Source: Thiohalorhabdus denitrificans
GTDB lineage: Bacteria; Pseudomonadota; Gammaproteobacteria; Thiohalorhabdales; Thiohalorhabdaceae
Direction of reading: 5' to 3'
Length of the DNA stretch: 64,000 bases
Assembly: GCF_001399755.1 (NCBI RefSeq)
Contig: NZ_LJCP01000011.1
Location: 62,001-126,000 of the forward strand
Both the position numbers and the translations under genes were made by a program. This document shows positions 32,554-45,259 of this stretch, piece after piece. The stretch's first letter is position 1. The number at the start of each line of letters is the position of its first letter. The notes under the pieces were generated by a model. That model searched no databases. It was not told where the DNA came from and saw only the letters and a list, made by a program, of their open reading frames with translations.

Positions 32554-33183
32554 ATGGCACTTCACCTCGGCGACACCGCACCGGACTTCGAGATCGAGAC
32601 CACCAAGGGCACCATCAAATTCCACGACTGGATCGGCGACTCCTGGTGCTTCTTCTTCAGCCACCCGGCGGATTTCACCCCCGTATGCACCACCGAGATG
32701 GGGCGTACCGCCCAACTGGCCAAGGAATTCGAGGCCCGCAACGTCAAGCCGCTGGGGCTTTCCACCGATACCGTGGAAGAGCACGTCAAGTGGATCGAGG
32801 ACGTGAACGAGACCCAGAACACCACCCTAGAATTCCCCATCGTGGCCGATGCGGACCTCAAGATCTCCAAGCTCTACGAAATGATCCATCCGGAGGAGAG
32901 CAGCACCGCCGCGGTGCGCTCGGTCTTCATCATCGACCCCAAGAAGAAGATCCGCCTGACCATGACCTACCCCATGTCGGTGGGCCGCAACTTCGACGAG
33001 ATCCTCCGGGTGATCGACGCCCTGCAGGTGGGGGACGCCCACGGGATCGCCACCCCGGCGGACTGGACGAAGGGCGACAGGGTCATCATCCCGCCCACGG
33101 TGAGCAACGAGGAGGCGGAGAAGCGATTCCCGCAGGGCTTCGAGGAGCTCAAGCCCTACCTGCGCCTCACCAAGGTAAGCTGA
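32554..33183 (+). CDS. 1-Cys peroxiredoxin (Prx6 type)
   Basis: A 209-residue thiol peroxidase. The peroxidatic Cys lies in HPADFTPVCTTEM (about 39-51). The C-terminal 1-cysPrx extension with VIIPPTVSNEEAEKRFP is present and no resolving Cys is conserved, as in Prx6. It detoxifies H2O2 and lipid peroxides. AAAGGAG precedes the ATG at 32554. The neighbour mutM repairs oxidised DNA, so the context is oxidative stress. Confidence 0.95.
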   Translation: MALHLGDTAPDFEIETTKGTIKFHDWIGDSWCFFFSHPADFTPVCTTEMGRTAQLAKEFEARNVKPLGLSTDTVEEHVKWIEDVNETQNTTLEFPIVADADLKISKLYEMIHPEESSTAAVRSVFIIDPKKKIRLTMTYPMSVGRNFDEILRVIDALQVGDAHGIATPADWTKGDRVIIPPTVSNEEAEKRFPQGFEELKPYLRLTKVS

Positions 33184-33205
33184 GCCACCTGCCGTGCGGT
33201 TCATG

Positions 33206-33228
33206 GGCCCCGCCTCCCCGGCGGGGCC
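33206..33228 (+). terminator. terminator-like hairpin after peroxiredoxin gene
   Basis: GGCCCCGCC (33206-33214) pairs perfectly with GGCGGGGCC (33220-33228) across a TCCCC loop, 22 bases after the stop. Only TCTTC follows, so the U-tract is weak. Confidence 0.6.
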
Positions 33229-33349
33229 TCTTCATGGTCCATACGGGTGCCGGTGGGGGAACAGAGGGCAGGCGGGGAGGCTGGTGCGGTTCGAAGGTGA
33301 AGCCCCCGGCCCCTGAGAAGCGCGCGGACCGGGGGCAATGGGGAGGCCG

Positions 33350-35062
33350 CTAGGGGGCCGTGGGGCTCAGCACCTTCGCCTCTCCCTCGCCCCGGGGGTC
33401 CGCTGCGGCCTTCAAACTTCCGCTCTCGCGGTTCCACAGGATCGCCTGCATGTCCCCGTAGGTGCGGTCCATCTCCGCCAGGGTGTGGCCCATCTCCTCC
33501 AGGGCGGCGCGCCCCCCTTCGGGAAAGGCCCCGGGCTCGTGCTGGACCTCGTCGGGCAGGTACTGGTGGTGGTAGCGGGGCCGCTCCACCCAGTGCCCCA
33601 GGGCTTCGGGGCCGCCCTCGTCGTAGACGAAGCCCGCCACCGCCCGCGCCACCATGGTGATGATGCGGGAACCGCCGGGGGTGCCCACGACCAGGGTCCG
33701 CTCGGGGCCCTCCACGAAGGTGGGGCTCATGGACGACAGCGGCCGCTTGCCGGGCTCGATGGCGTTGGCCGTCCCGCCCACCAGCCCATAGACGTTGGGC
33801 TCTCCGGGCTTGGCCACGAAGTCGTCCATCTCGTCGTTCAGCACCACGCCCGTGTCCCCGGCCACAAAACCGCTGCCGAAGGGGTAGTTGATCGACAGGG
33901 TGGCGGCCACCCGGTTGCCCTCCCCGTCCAGGATGGAGAAGTGGGTGGTGTTCCGTCCCCCCATGGCCGCCGGGGGGCCGGGCAGGTGCGCGCTGGGCAG
34001 GGCCTTTTCGGGATGGATGGTGGCCGCCAGGCCGGCGTTGTAGTCCCGGCTGGTCAGACGGTCCAGGGGCACGTCCACGAAGTCGGTGTCGCCGAGGTGG
34101 ACCGCCCGGTCGCGGTAGGCCCGGCGCATGGCCTCGATGAACAGGTGGGTCCGGGTGGCCCCCTTGCGCCCGGCGTAGTCCTTGGCCTCCAGCATGCGCA
34201 GGATCTGAGCCAGGGCCACCCCCCCGGAGGACGGCGGTGGGGCGGAGACCACGCGGTGGCCAGCCACGTCGAAGGCGACGGGCTCCCGCTCCACCACCGC
34301 GTAGCCCTCCAGGTCCTCCCGGGTGATGAGGCCCCCGGCGGCCTGGTTGCTCTCCGCCAGCTCCCGGGCCACCGGGCCGGTGTAGAAACCGTCCCGGCCT
34401 TCGGCGGCGAGCCGCTCCAGGGTTCGGGCCAGGTCCGGCTGGCGGATCGCCGTGCCGACCTCGGGCACCTCGCCCTCGGCGAGGAACACCTCCGCGGCGC
34501 GCGGATGGCGGCGCAGGACCTCCTGGCGGAATTCCGCCAGGGTGCGGTAGTGCTCGGTGACGGCGAAGCCTTCCTGGGCGTAGCGGATGGCCGGGGCCAG
34601 GCTCTCGGCCAGGGGCAGGGCGCCGTATTTCTCGGCCAGGTGCGCCAGGGCCGCAGGCTCGCCGGGCACCCCGGCCGCCTTGGGGCCGTTGATGGAGGCC
34701 CCCTCGATCACCTGGCCCTCGGCGTCCTGGTACATGTCCGGGGTGGCCGCCGCCGGCGCCTCCTCGCGGCCGTCCACCATGACCTCCCGGCCGTCCGCGG
34801 TGCGCAGCAGCCAGAAGCCGCCCCCGCCCAGGCCCGAGCCGTAGGGCTCCACCACCGCCAGGGCGGCGGAGACGGCCACCGCCGCGTCGAAGGCGTTGCC
34901 GCCGGCCTCCAGGACCTCCAGCCCCGCTTCGGTGGCCTTGGGGTGGGCGCTTACCACGGCTGCCTTCCCCGGCGTTCCATCCCCCAGGACGGGTAGCGGG
35001 AGGAGCAGGAGGATCATCAGGAAGGGGAAGAAGCGCCGGAGGCTTGGCGTGGGCCGGAACAT
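33350..35062 (-). CDS. ggt: gamma-glutamyltranspeptidase
   Basis: A 570-residue exported Ntn-hydrolase cleaving the gamma-glutamyl bond of glutathione. The signal peptide is MFRPTPSLRRFFPFLMILLLLP. LEAGGNAFDAAVAVSAALAVVEP and GSGLGGGGFWL mark the large subunit. Self-cleavage should occur before the first Thr of NTTHFSI (about 366-372). LSSMSPTFV and GTPGGSRIITMV are in the small subunit. ATG 35062 follows AGGAGCACC. A longer frame upstream overlaps the ferredoxin gene and lacks a signal peptide, so it was rejected. Confidence 0.95.
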   Translation of the reverse strand: MFRPTPSLRRFFPFLMILLLLPLPVLGDGTPGKAAVVSAHPKATEAGLEVLEAGGNAFDAAVAVSAALAVVEPYGSGLGGGGFWLLRTADGREVMVDGREEAPAAATPDMYQDAEGQVIEGASINGPKAAGVPGEPAALAHLAEKYGALPLAESLAPAIRYAQEGFAVTEHYRTLAEFRQEVLRRHPRAAEVFLAEGEVPEVGTAIRQPDLARTLERLAAEGRDGFYTGPVARELAESNQAAGGLITREDLEGYAVVEREPVAFDVAGHRVVSAPPPSSGGVALAQILRMLEAKDYAGRKGATRTHLFIEAMRRAYRDRAVHLGDTDFVDVPLDRLTSRDYNAGLAATIHPEKALPSAHLPGPPAAMGGRNTTHFSILDGEGNRVAATLSINYPFGSGFVAGDTGVVLNDEMDDFVAKPGEPNVYGLVGGTANAIEPGKRPLSSMSPTFVEGPERTLVVGTPGGSRIITMVARAVAGFVYDEGGPEALGHWVERPRYHHQYLPDEVQHEPGAFPEGGRAALEEMGHTLAEMDRTYGDMQAILWNRESGSLKAAADPRGEGEAKVLSPTAP

Positions 35063-35103
35063 GGGTGCTCCTGGAACGGTGCCGCGCGGGAGTCGGGGCC
35101 GGC

Positions 35104-36467
<1,364 letters not shown>

Positions 36468-36503
36468 GGCGCGTTCCTCATCCGGACCGGGGCGGCCCGG
36501 CGC

Positions 36504-37361
36504 TCACCACTTCCGCTCGAGCCCCACTCCGCAGTGCTCCAGCAGGGCGCTGGTGCCGCCGTCCTCCGGATAGGTGGCGGTGATGGCGGTGGCGGTCAGG
36601 TCCAGCTCGCGCCCGCCCTGGGGGGTGGTGTAGCGCTGGCCGGCGATGCGGTCCTTCCAGATGGCCCCGGCGTCCTGGGCGTCCTGGGCGCCGGCCTCGG
36701 GGAGCAGGACGGTGAAATGGTCCATCCCGGAACGGCTGATCTGGTTGTACTTGCGCATGTTCTGGCCCAGCAGCTTGCCCACCTGCTCCAGGAAGGCGTC
36801 GGCGGTGAAATCGCCGAACTCCTTGCGATAGCTGGAGAGCTGGTCGAGCTTGAGGGTGAGCACGCTGAACTGCCGTCCGAAGCGCTCGGCCCGCGACTCC
36901 TCGGCCATCACCTGCTCCCGGAAGGGCTCCGGCATCATCATGCCCGTGACGGGGTCGCGCTGGTAGACCTGGAAGAACCGCTCGGTACGCTTGAGGGCGG
37001 TGCGGATCCGGGCCAGCAGCTCCTCGGCCTCGATGGGCTTGGTGATGTAGTCGTCCGCGCCGAGGGACAGGCCGTAGACCTGATCCTGAACCTCCTCCTT
37101 GGCGGTGAGGAACAGGAACGGCACCAGGGCGTACCGGCCCTGGCTGCGCACCTCGCGGTAAAACTCGTAGCCGTCCATCTCCGGCATCATGATGTCGGAG
37201 ACGATGGCGTCCGGGCGCCGCAGCTGCAGGCTTTCCAGCGCCTCCTGCCCGTTCTCGGCGGAGATCACATCGAACCCGCCGGAACGCAGGATATGCTCCA
37301 GCATTTGCCGGGAGGAAGCGGAATCCTCCACCAGCAGCACCCGCTGTACGACATCGGCCAT
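36504..37361 (-). CDS. response regulator with degenerate GGDEF-like output domain
   Basis: A 285-residue protein. Residues 5-125 are a receiver: LLVEDSASSR, the phospho-acceptor in VSDIMMPEMDGYE, LTAKE and the Lys in DYITKPIE. Residues about 145-270 have the length and strand pattern of a diguanylate cyclase domain (ERFGRQFSVLTLKLDQL), but the signature RYGGDEF reads RSGMDHF, so no cyclase activity is expected. It may sense or bind instead. The ATG at 37361 with GGAGGGAAG was chosen. No kinase is adjacent; it could serve either orphan kinase in this window. Confidence 0.85.
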   Translation of the reverse strand: MADVVQRVLLVEDSASSRQMLEHILRSGGFDVISAENGQEALESLQLRRPDAIVSDIMMPEMDGYEFYREVRSQGRYALVPFLFLTAKEEVQDQVYGLSLGADDYITKPIEAEELLARIRTALKRTERFFQVYQRDPVTGMMMPEPFREQVMAEESRAERFGRQFSVLTLKLDQLSSYRKEFGDFTADAFLEQVGKLLGQNMRKYNQISRSGMDHFTVLLPEAGAQDAQDAGAIWKDRIAGQRYTTPQGGRELDLTATAITATYPEDGGTSALLEHCGVGLERKW

Positions 37362-37516
37362 GTTTCTTCCCTCCGGCTGTGGCCCATTACGGGGGCGAGC
37401 CATGCCACTCGTACGGGGAACCCCGCCCCGGACAACGCCCCTGCCTCAACTGGGACAGTTCGGGCTATAGGTTCCCACAACATGCCTTGTCATGGAAACC
37501 TATCGGCTTTTCCCCC

Positions 37517-38932
37517 TCACTGCCCCGTTTCGAGCTCCTCGAAGCCCTCGGGACGCTTGGCCCCCACCACCACCGTGACCATACGCGCCGGGTCGAGGCG
37601 GCCGCCCATGGCGGCCTGGATGGCCTGTCCGTCCACCGCGCGGACCCGGGGGATGTAGCGCTCCAGGTAGTTCTCGCCAAGGCCGTAGAAGCCCATGGTG
37701 GCCAGGTTGCTCACGATGTCCTTGTTGCCGGCGATATCCAGCGGGAAGGAGCCGGTGAGGTAGCGCTGGGCGGCTCCCACCTCCTCCTCGGTGGGCCCGT
37801 TCTCGATGAACTCCGTTACCTCGCCCTGCAGCACCTCCAGGGCCTTTTCGAGGTTCTCGTTGGCCGTCTGCAGCCCGGCGACGAAGGGACCCCGGCGCTG
37901 CAGGCCGCGGAAGGTGCTGAACACGCTGTAGGACAGGCCGCGCTCCTCGCGCACCGCCCCCATCAGGCGGGAGGCGAAGCCGCCGCCGCCCAGGCTGTAG
38001 TTGCCCACCAGGAGGGGGAAGTAGTCCTCCCCGCCGCGTCGGATGGCGGGCTGGCCCATGAGCACGTGGGACTGCGTGACGTCGCGCTCCAGGAAAACCT
38101 GCCGGGGACCGTCGAGCTCGGGGACCTCGGGCAGGGGTTCGGGACGGGAGCCCTCGGGAAGCCCGCCCAGGGAGTCCGCCAGAAGCTGCCGCGCCTCCTT
38201 CCGCTCCAGATCCCCCACCACGGCGATGGTGGCATTGGCCCCCACGAAGTGGCGCTCCGCGAAGTCCCGCAGGTCCTCGCGGCCGATGCCCCGGAGGTGC
38301 TCCGGGATGCCCTTGCCGGGGTGGGCGTAGGGGTGGTCGCCGTAGACGGCCCGGAAGAAGGCCTTTACCCCTTCGGTCTGGGGATCCTCCCGGTCGCGGC
38401 GGATGGAGATGATCTGGCGCTGGCGCTCGCGCTGCAGGGCCGCCTCGGGGAAGGCCGGATCCCGCAGGGCCCGGGCCATGAGGTCCAGGGCCTGCTCTTC
38501 CGTGTCCTCGCTGGTGAGGCTGGTGACCTGCACCGAGAAGGTGTCGCGGCTGCTCGAGGCCCCGAAGTCCATGCCCAGCCCGTCCACCTCGCGGGCGAAG
38601 GCGTCGGGGGATAGGTCGCCGACGCCCTCGTCCAGCATGCGCGCCACCAGGGCGGACAGGCCGTGGCGTCCCTCGGGATCCCGCGCGCTGCCTGCGTCGA
38701 AGGTGGCCCGGACGCTGACCATGGGCAGCGAGGGGCGGTGCACGAAATAGACCCGCGCCCCGTTGTCCATCCGCCAGGTCTCGATGGGGACGGAATATTC
38801 GCCCTCCCCCGCCCCGTCCTCCCGGGGCTCCGCCGGGGCGTTCCCCGGCCCGAGGGCCAGGCCCAGTCCGGCCGCCAGCACCAGGGCGCGCGCGCCCTTC
38901 CGGAGCATCCCCGTCGCCGTTCCTGTGCTCAC
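37517..38932 (-). CDS. M16 family peptidase-like protein, non-catalytic partner
   Basis: A 471-residue exported protein with the two-domain M16 fold. The zinc motif HxxEH of M16 enzymes is replaced in GRHGLSALVARMLDEG, so it is probably the inactive half of a heterodimer. A signal-like segment (about 12-35, ARALVLAAGLGLALG) follows the start. The GTG at 38932 overlaps the upstream M16 stop in GTGA and has AGGAGGAA upstream. GREDLRDFAERHFVGANATIAVVGD is conserved. It works with the active partner, probably in the periplasm. Confidence 0.88.
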   Translation of the reverse strand: MSTGTATGMLRKGARALVLAAGLGLALGPGNAPAEPREDGAGEGEYSVPIETWRMDNGARVYFVHRPSLPMVSVRATFDAGSARDPEGRHGLSALVARMLDEGVGDLSPDAFAREVDGLGMDFGASSSRDTFSVQVTSLTSEDTEEQALDLMARALRDPAFPEAALQRERQRQIISIRRDREDPQTEGVKAFFRAVYGDHPYAHPGKGIPEHLRGIGREDLRDFAERHFVGANATIAVVGDLERKEARQLLADSLGGLPEGSRPEPLPEVPELDGPRQVFLERDVTQSHVLMGQPAIRRGGEDYFPLLVGNYSLGGGGFASRLMGAVREERGLSYSVFSTFRGLQRRGPFVAGLQTANENLEKALEVLQGEVTEFIENGPTEEEVGAAQRYLTGSFPLDIAGNKDIVSNLATMGFYGLGENYLERYIPRVRAVDGQAIQAAMGGRLDPARMVTVVVGAKRPEGFEELETGQ

Positions 38933-40290
38933 GATTCCTCCTCCGCGGATTGGGGCTTTTCGGGGTGGAGCCGCACCACCGTGCGGCGCCCGGGCTGGAG
39001 GTACTTGCGGGCCACCTCCCGGACCTGCTCGGGGGTCACCGCGCGGATACGGTCCACGTAGGTGTCCAGGTACTCGTGGCCGTAGCCGATGGTCTCCAGC
39101 ATGCCGATCTGCATGGCCTGGTAGAACACCGAGTCGCGCTCGAACACCTCGGCCGCCTCGATCTGGCGCTTGACCCGGTCCAGCTCCTCCCCGGACACCA
39201 GCTCCTCCCGCAGGGCGCGGACCTCCGCCAACAGGGCTTCCTCCAGGTCCGCCAGGGAGGTGCCGCGGGCGGGTACGCCGTCCACGTAGAACAGCCCGGA
39301 GTCCCGGCTGGCGGGGTCGTAGTAGGTGTCCGCCGCGGCGGCCACGCCCCGCTCCCGCACCAGCCGCGCCGGGAAGCGGGCGGACCGCCCCTCGCTCAGG
39401 ATCCCGGCCAGGACCCGCAGGGCGTAGGGCTCCCACTCCTCCTCGGACGCGGGCAGGTTGGGCACGCGGTAGCCGGCCACCAGGTACGGCACCCGGGCCC
39501 GGCCGGTGATGTCCGCCTGGCGCTCGCCCCCCGGCTCCGCCCCGTAGTCGGGCCGCTGCGGCCCTTCCTCGCCGCCCTTCAGGGCGCCGAAGTGCTCCTC
39601 GGCCTTGGCAAAGACCTCCTCGGGCTCCACATCGCCCACCACCACCAGGCGAGCGTTGGCGGGGGCGTAGTACTCGCGGTACCAGGCCTCGGTCTGCTCC
39701 ACGGTGAGGGCCTTGAGGTCGGGCATCCAGCCGATGATGGGGTCGCCGTAGCCGCTGGCGTCGAAGGCCACCGAGGACAGCACCTCCCGGGCCTTGGCCT
39801 GCGGGTTGTCCTCCACGCGCAGGCGGCGCTCCTCCATGACCACCTGGACCTCCTTTTCGAACTCCTCGGGAGGCAGCAGGAGGTTGACCATGCGGTCCGC
39901 CTCCAGGCGCAGGGCCACCTCCAAGCGATCGGCGGCGAGCTGCTCGAAATAGGCGGTGTAGTCCTGGCCGGTGAAGGCGTTCTCCTGGCCGCCGTTGCGG
40001 GCGATGATCTCGGAGAACTCGCCGGGGCCCACCTCCTCCGTGCCCTTGAACATCATGTGCTCGAGCACGTGGGAGATGCCCGTCCGGCCACGGGGCTCGT
40101 CGAGCCCGCCGACCCGATACCAGACCATGGAGGTGACCACCGGCGCGCGGTGGTCGGACTTCACCAGCACCTCCATGCCGTTGGACAGGGTGCGGGAGAC
40201 CACCTCCTCCTGGGCCTGGGCGGGCGCGGCCGCCAGTACCAGGGCGCCCAGGGCGGAGAACAGGCGCACGGCAGCTGGACCTTTGAGCAT
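38929..40290 (-). CDS. M16 family zinc metalloprotease, catalytic
   Basis: A 453-residue exported protease. The signal peptide is about 1-26 (LFSALGALVLAAAPAQA). GISHVLEHMMFKGT holds the inverted zinc motif HxxEH, and ENAFTGQDYTAYF plus the third ligand Glu in RMVNLLLPPEEFEKEVQVVMEE follow. It ends in a 4-base overlap with the second M16 gene, so active and inactive subunits are translated together, like mitochondrial processing peptidase and bacterial YmxG/PqqL-type pairs. ATG 40290 behind AGGAGAAG was chosen. It diverges from ftsY by 96 bases. The substrate is unknown. Confidence 0.92.
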   Translation of the reverse strand: MLKGPAAVRLFSALGALVLAAAPAQAQEEVVSRTLSNGMEVLVKSDHRAPVVTSMVWYRVGGLDEPRGRTGISHVLEHMMFKGTEEVGPGEFSEIIARNGGQENAFTGQDYTAYFEQLAADRLEVALRLEADRMVNLLLPPEEFEKEVQVVMEERRLRVEDNPQAKAREVLSSVAFDASGYGDPIIGWMPDLKALTVEQTEAWYREYYAPANARLVVVGDVEPEEVFAKAEEHFGALKGGEEGPQRPDYGAEPGGERQADITGRARVPYLVAGYRVPNLPASEEEWEPYALRVLAGILSEGRSARFPARLVRERGVAAAADTYYDPASRDSGLFYVDGVPARGTSLADLEEALLAEVRALREELVSGEELDRVKRQIEAAEVFERDSVFYQAMQIGMLETIGYGHEYLDTYVDRIRAVTPEQVREVARKYLQPGRRTVVRLHPEKPQSAEEES

Positions 40291-40386
40291 GTCTTCTCCT
40301 AGGTTAAGGATCCTGCGCATCCGGGGCCTTCCAGGTTATCATGGGGCGGCGATTCGCCCGCCGCACCCCCAACGCAGTGAGAGCGC

Positions 40387-41371
40387 ATGTTCAAGCGTAA
40401 GAACCAATCGCAGGAGCCCGCCGACAACGGCAACGGCCGGCGGGGACTCTTCGCCCGCATGAAGCAGGGCCTGGCCAAGACCCGCGGCAGCTTCACCGAG
40501 GGTCTGGCCCGGCTGGTAGCGGGCAAGAAGCAGATCGACGACGAGCTCATCGAGGAGCTGGAGACCCTCCTGATCACCGCCGACGTCGGTGTGGAGGCCA
40601 CCACCGAGATCATCGAGGCCATCACCGAGCGGGTCAAACGCCGCGACCTCGACGACCCCGAGGCGCTGGTGCAGGCGCTGCGCGAGCACCTGGTGGAGGC
40701 CGTGTCCGCCCCCGCCGACCCCCTGGATTGGCAGCCCGGGGCCGACCAGCGCGTGGTGCTGGTGGTGGGGGTCAACGGCGTGGGCAAGACCACCACCATC
40801 GGCAAGCTGGCCGCCCGGTACCAGGAGGAGGGCCTGTCGGTGATGCTGGCCGCCGGCGATACCTTCCGGGCGGCGGCGGTGGAGCAGCTCCAGCAGTGGG
40901 GCGGGCGCTGCGGCTGCCCGGTGGTGGCCCAGGACACCGGGGCGGACTCGGCCTCGGTGATCCACGACGCCGTGCAGGCCGCCGCCAGCCGGGAAGCGGA
41001 CGTCCTCCTCGCCGACACGGCGGGCCGGCTGCACACCAAGACCAACCTCATGGAAGAGCTTGCCAAGGTCCGGCGGGTGGTGAACCGCCTGGACGAGGAC
41101 GCCCCGCACGAGACCTGGCTGGTGGTGGACGCCACCACCGGCCAGAACGCCATTGCCCAGGCCGAGAAGTTCCACGAGTCGGTGCCCCTTACCGGCCTGG
41201 TGGTGACCAAGCTGGACGGCACCGCCAAGGGCGGCATCGCGGTCTCCCTGGTGCGGCGTCTGGGCCTGCCCATCCGCTACATCGGCATCGGCGAGGGGGT
41301 GGAGGACCTGCGCCCCTTCGACCCGGAGGCCTACGTGGACGCCCTTCTCGACACCGGAACGGATGCGGGCG

Positions 41372-41385
<14 letters not shown>
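40387..41385 (+). CDS. ftsY: signal recognition particle receptor FtsY
   Basis: A 332-residue SRP GTPase that docks ribosome-nascent chains at the membrane. The acidic/basic N-terminal A region is short (about 40 residues). The NG domain shows GVNGVGKTTTIGKLAA, DTFRAAAVEQL, LADTAGRLHT and TKLDGTAKGG. It starts the ftsY-ftsE-ftsX-rpoH block typical of Gammaproteobacteria and overlaps ftsE by 14 bases. Confidence 0.97.
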
Positions 41386-42024
<639 letters not shown>

Positions 42025-42028
<4 letters not shown>

Positions 42029-42942
42029 ACCCCCGCATCCGGCTCCACCAACACCGCGAGGCCCTGGACGACGCCCTGGCCCAGCTCGGGCGGGCCCCGG
42101 GCAGCACCCTGCTAACCACCCTGGTCCTGGCCCTCGCCCTGGCCCTGCCCGCCACCCTCCTGGTGACCACCGATAACCTGGAGCGCCTCACGGAGCGCTT
42201 CGACGCCCCGGGGACCCTCAACGTCTTCCTCGTCCCCAACGATCCCCCGGACCGTGAGGCCCTGGAGGAGCGGCTCCGCGGTCTCGACGGCGTCCGGGCG
42301 GTGGCGTTCACGCCCCCCGATGAGGCCCTGGAGGAGGCCGCCGACCTACTGGGGCTCGGCGACGCCCTGGCGGGAATGCCGGACAACCCCCTGCCGGGCA
42401 GCTTCCGGGTCACCGTCGCCCCGGCCCAGCGCGCCCCCGAACGTATGTCCGGTCTGGCCGAGGACATCGGCGGCTGGTCGGGGGTGGATCAGGTGCAGTA
42501 CGAGCGCCAGTGGGTGGAGCGCTTCCAGGCGGTGGTGGACTTCCTGGGCAGCCTCGGCGGGGGCATCGCCCTGGTCCTGGGCGGGGTGGTGATCCTGGTC
42601 ATCGGCAACACCATCCGCCTGGCCGTGGCCGCGCGGCGTCGGGAGATCGAGGTGGTGAAGATGATCGGCGGCACCGACGCCTTCGTGCGCCGGCCCTTCC
42701 TGTACGCGGGCCTGATTCAGGGCCTCCTGGCGGCGGTGGGGGCGGGGGTGCTGGTGGCGGTTGCCCTGGCCTTTCTGGACGCGGCCGTGGCCGACCTCGC
42801 CGCCCGCTACGGGGCGCGCCTGGGCCTGGAAGGACCCGGCGCGGGCTTCTACGGCTACCTGCTGCTGGCAGGCGGCGCCCTCGGCTGGCTGGGCTCGCGG
42901 GTGGCGGTCCGCCGCCACCTGCGGGAGATCGAGCCCGCCTGA
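42025..42942 (+). CDS. ftsX: cell division protein FtsX
   Basis: A 305-residue polytopic partner of FtsE. TM1 is at about 30-50. A periplasmic loop of about 110 residues carries the residues that would recruit EnvC-type activators, followed by three TM helices near 170-290 (GGGIALVLGGVVILVIGN). RRREIEVVKMIGGTDAFVRRPFLYAG is the FtsE coupling loop. The start overlaps the ftsE stop by 4 bases. The M23 protein at 49371 could be a downstream effector; that is inference. Confidence 0.95.
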
Positions 42943-43156
42943 AGGGGACCGCCCTTCCGGGCGACCCCTTGAAATCCTTCGGGCTGGCCCCCACCTTAGG
43001 AGGGAGACCGGGCCACGCCCCCGGAACTTCGGATGGGAAACGGCCTCTAAGGAATAACGGCGACGGCGTAACGACTTACGTCCCCCGGCAAGGCATCGGG
43101 GCGCTTCGTCGCCAGCCGAGTCCGGAACCCTTTTGCAACCAGGGGAGGTCCAGCCC

Positions 43157-44022
<866 letters not shown>

Positions 44023-44026
<4 letters not shown>

Positions 44027-44627
44027 GGCTCCCCCCCTCCTCCTGATCACCGATCGCAACCGCACCGGCGGCCGACCCCTGTCCCAGGTGGTGGAAAGGG
44101 CGTTGGATGCGGGCCTTCCAGCCGTTCAGCTCCGCGACCGCGACCTGCCCGAGGACGAGGCCCTGGTCCTCGGCACCGCCCTGCGCGAGGCAACCCGCGC
44201 GCGCGGCGCGCGCCTCCTCGTCAACGGCCGGCCCGGGCTGGCCCGGGCGGTGGCGGCCGACGGCCTCCACCTGCCCGAGGGGCTCCCCCGCCCGGCCGCC
44301 GACCAATGGGACGGGCCCCTGAGCGTGGCCGCCCACGACCGCGCCGGGCTGGAGCGCGCCCGGCAAGTAGGCGCGTCCTTCGCCCTGCTCTCCCCCCTGT
44401 TCGAGACCCGCAGCCACCCCGAAGCCCGCCCCCTTGGGCCCGAGCGGTTCGCCGCCCTGGCCGCGGGTAGCCCCGTTCCCGTGGTTGCGCTGGGCGGCAT
44501 CAGCCCCGCCAACGCCGCCACGGCCCGGCAGGCCGGTGCCCAGGGCGTGGCCTGCATGGACGCCATTCTGGCCGCCCCGGACGTCTCCTGGGCAGTACGG
44601 AGCCTGCTGGCTGTGCTGGAAGGGTAA
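44023..44627 (+). CDS. ThiE/TenI-family thiamine phosphate synthase-like protein, start apparently frameshifted
   Basis: The body is a TIM-barrel ThiE/TenI protein: LLLITDRN, VQLRDRDLP, LLVNGRPGLARAVAADGLHLPEG, ALLSPLFETRSHPEARPLG and VVALGGISPANAATARQAGAQGVACM. The Gly-Gln and Asp ligands of true ThiE are altered, so it is closer to the TenI-like domain fused to MutT in other Gammaproteobacteria. A TTG at 44023 with GGAGG 10 bases upstream overlaps the rpoH stop, but its frame meets a stop after the C7 run at 44031-44037. One extra C would join it perfectly. As written, no start precedes the first strand; GTG 44088 would lose it. Confidence 0.7.
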
Positions 44628-44662
44628 ACGCGGGAAGCCTTCCGGATCGGAAGGCGCGGGGG

Positions 44663-45082
44663 TTAGCGGGGACCGAACAGGCCGCATTCGGCCAGGTGGT
44701 GGAGCAGGGGGGCGTTGGCGCCGGGCATGGCGTCGGCCTCCGCCCACAGCTCCGCTTCCGCCACCCAGCGCACGGCTTGGCCCTCCAGCCCCCTGGGCCT
44801 GCCGCGGAATTCCATCACCAGGAAGGGATACAGGCGCACGGCGTAGTCCCGCTGACGGTGGTCGTAGGCCGGGTAGGTGTGGGCCGAGTGAACGTGAATG
44901 CCCACTTCCTCGGCCAGCTCCCGATGCAGGGCCGCCTCCGCCGTCTCACCGGCTTCCAGCTTGCCGCCCGGGAATTCCCAGATCCCGCCTCCCGGCCTGT
45001 CGGGGTCCCGGCTTCCGAGGAGGAAACACCCCTCCCGCCGAACCAATCCCACCGCCACATGGAGCTCAGGGTCGACGGCCAC
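44663..45082 (-). CDS. mutT: NUDIX hydrolase MutT (8-oxo-dGTP diphosphatase)
   Basis: A 139-residue sanitising hydrolase of oxidised nucleotides. The Nudix box GGKLEAGETAEAALHRELAEEVGI matches GX5EX7REUXEEXGU; the preceding GGIWEFPGG is typical of MutT. GTG start. It stands between argJ and the ThiE-like gene, the latter convergent with 35 bases between stops. In many relatives MutT carries a C-terminal TenI-like domain in one protein, here separated. Confidence 0.92.
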   Translation of the reverse strand: MAVDPELHVAVGLVRREGCFLLGSRDPDRPGGGIWEFPGGKLEAGETAEAALHRELAEEVGIHVHSAHTYPAYDHRQRDYAVRLYPFLVMEFRGRPRGLEGQAVRWVAEAELWAEADAMPGANAPLLHHLAECGLFGPR

Positions 45083-45109
45083 GGTTGCCCCTGTTCGATG
45101 CTGGATTAA

Positions 45110-45255
45110 CCGCTGAGGTCACGGAGAAGGAAACGAGAATGGGGAAAAGGGAATCCAGAGGGAAAGGGGATCCTTCCTCCGGGCAAAGGGTCCTGCCGGC
45201 CTTTGCGGGGCTTTTCTCGGCGCCCTCCGCGTCTCTGCGGTCCCCACAGCCGCGG
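45110..45255. repeat. dispersed intergenic repeat-like sequence
   Basis: The gap between mutT and argJ begins with CCGCTGAGGTCACGGAGAAG and ends with CCTCCGCGTCTCTGCGGT, imperfect inverted ends around a purine-rich centre. Similar CGCAGAGACGCGGAGG-type intergenic repeats are common in many proteobacterial genomes. Only one copy is present here. Confidence 0.4.
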
Positions 45256-45259
45256 GTAC

